Of a stretch of 5,986 nt of DNA, positions 5,340 to 5,986 are shown piece by piece. How positions within the stretch are numbered: the stretch's first letter is position 1; the number at the start of each line of letters is the position of its first letter. Under the pieces are notes generated by a model. That model was given only the letters and a program-made list of their open reading frames with translations, was not told the DNA's origin and ran no database searches. The position numbers and the translations under genes are program-made. The DNA lies in contig JALOSH010000166.1 of the NCBI GenBank assembly GCA_025458545.1, positions 1 to 5,986 of the forward strand. The letters are read 5' to 3'. The DNA comes from Hydrogenophaga sp. GTDB lineage: Bacteria; Pseudomonadota; Gammaproteobacteria; Burkholderiales; Burkholderiaceae.

Positions 5340-5986
5340 ATGAAAAAAAGTCTCATCGCACTGGCCGTTCTGGCCGCCTCCGGCGCCGCCATGGCGCAGT
5401 CTTCCGTCACCCTGTACGGTCGCATCGACACCTCGGTGGGCCAGATCAAGGACAGCGCACTCGCAGCACCCAACAACAAAGCCGTGACCCGGATGTTCTC
5501 GGGCAACGACGCCGGCCTCACCTCCCCGCGCTGGGGCCTGCGCGGCACCGAAGACCTGGGTGGTGGCCTCAGAGCTGGCTTCCAGCTGGAGCAGCGCTTC
5601 CGCTCGGATGAAGGCACGCTGGTGGGCGTCCAGTTCAACGCGGCCAGCTTGCTGAGCTTGTCTGGCGGCTTCGGCACGTTCACCCTCGGCCGTGGCACGA
5701 CCATGTACGACGATATCCGCGCCCTGTCCATCAGCTCCAACGTCTACGACTCCGCCTTCACGCCCACCAACAACGGCGTCTACGGTTCGGGTGGTGACTA
5801 CGCCAGCCGTTTCGACAACAAGATTTCCTACCTGAGCCCAACCATGGGTGGCTTCTACCTCGGCGTTGACTACGCACCAGATGAAACCAACGGCGTGAAG
5901 ACCGACCGGACGGCGTTGAAGGCTGGCTATCGCGCAGGCCCGATGCACCTTGCTTTCGGCTACCAGGACGAGAAGACCTCGGCCGA
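5340..5986 (+). CDS. Outer-membrane porin (Gram-negative trimeric porin family), N-terminal part
   Basis: ATG 5340 follows AAGGA (5330-5334) by 5 bases. The protein opens with a classical Sec signal peptide (basic MKK, hydrophobic core, AMA with cleavage predicted between Ala19 and Gln20). The mature chain starts QSSVTLYGRID, the first strand typical of Comamonadaceae/Burkholderia porins such as Omp32. It continues with SPRWGLRGTEDLGGGLRAGFQLE (about 62-84), the FGTFTLGRGTTMYDD stretch (about 111-125) leading into the constriction-loop region, and the aromatic/Gly alternation of beta strands (KISYLSPTMGGFYLGVDYAP). About 215 residues are visible; such porins usually have 330-380, so the gene continues beyond the right edge. 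These proteins form 16-strand trimeric channels, often anion-selective in this group. Selectivity here cannot be told because loop 3 cannot be modelled by eye. Confidence 0.93.
   Translation, partial: MKKSLIALAVLAASGAAMAQSSVTLYGRIDTSVGQIKDSALAAPNNKAVTRMFSGNDAGLTSPRWGLRGTEDLGGGLRAGFQLEQRFRSDEGTLVGVQFNAASLLSLSGGFGTFTLGRGTTMYDDIRALSISSNVYDSAFTPTNNGVYGSGGDYASRFDNKISYLSPTMGGFYLGVDYAPDETNGVKTDRTALKAGYRAGPMHLAFGYQDEKTSA

Noticed and set aside
5328..5948. A 206-codon minus-strand open frame opposite the porin.
   Set aside because: The plus strand has a ribosome binding site, signal peptide and porin strands. The porin frame runs off the window, so only the shadow looks closed.

Overview
The window looks like GC-rich chromosomal DNA of a betaproteobacterium in the Burkholderiales, most likely the Comamonadaceae (Hydrogenophaga/Acidovorax-like). 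The basis is the codon use, an Omp32-type porin and tandem PhoX-family phosphatases. This placement comes from protein character only; no marker gene is present.

Layout, left to right. The 3' end of a PhoX-family (DUF839) protein (1-336) is followed by a 158-bp gap with a hairpin and a good Pho box. Next is a second, paralogous PhoX-type alkaline phosphatase (495-2592) with a Tat signal. It is broken as read: about 20 residues appear to be missing near base 720 and the frame changes there. A near-perfect intrinsic terminator closes it (2622-2647). A three-unit Pho-box array (2713-2741) then precedes a 93-residue protein of unknown function (2842-3123). A possible 49-residue minus-strand gene (3120-3269) converges on it, the two stops sharing a CTAG. 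From a divergent region come an M14-type zinc carboxypeptidase (3341-4370, split by one extra C in a C run) and an alpha/beta hydrolase (4367-5152) joined by an ATGA stop/start overlap. After a 187-bp gap with a hairpin and a weaker Pho-box-like promoter, the N-terminal 215 residues of an outer-membrane porin run off the right edge (5340-5986).

How it fits together: the theme I can support is phosphate starvation. PhoX enzymes are exported phosphomonoesterases. The direct-repeat operator before the second phoX matches the PhoB site (7-bp repeats with a 4-bp spacer). The same architecture occurs before the unknown small gene and, more weakly, before the minus-strand small ORF and the porin. 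The working model is a local Pho cluster: exported phosphatases release phosphate, a porin may admit it, and a small unknown cytoplasmic protein is co-regulated. The carboxypeptidase/hydrolase pair has no clear Pho signal and may be unrelated. I see no mobile element, CRISPR array, tRNA or rRNA. Two independent frame breaks in 6 kb leave open either sequence error or real gene decay.
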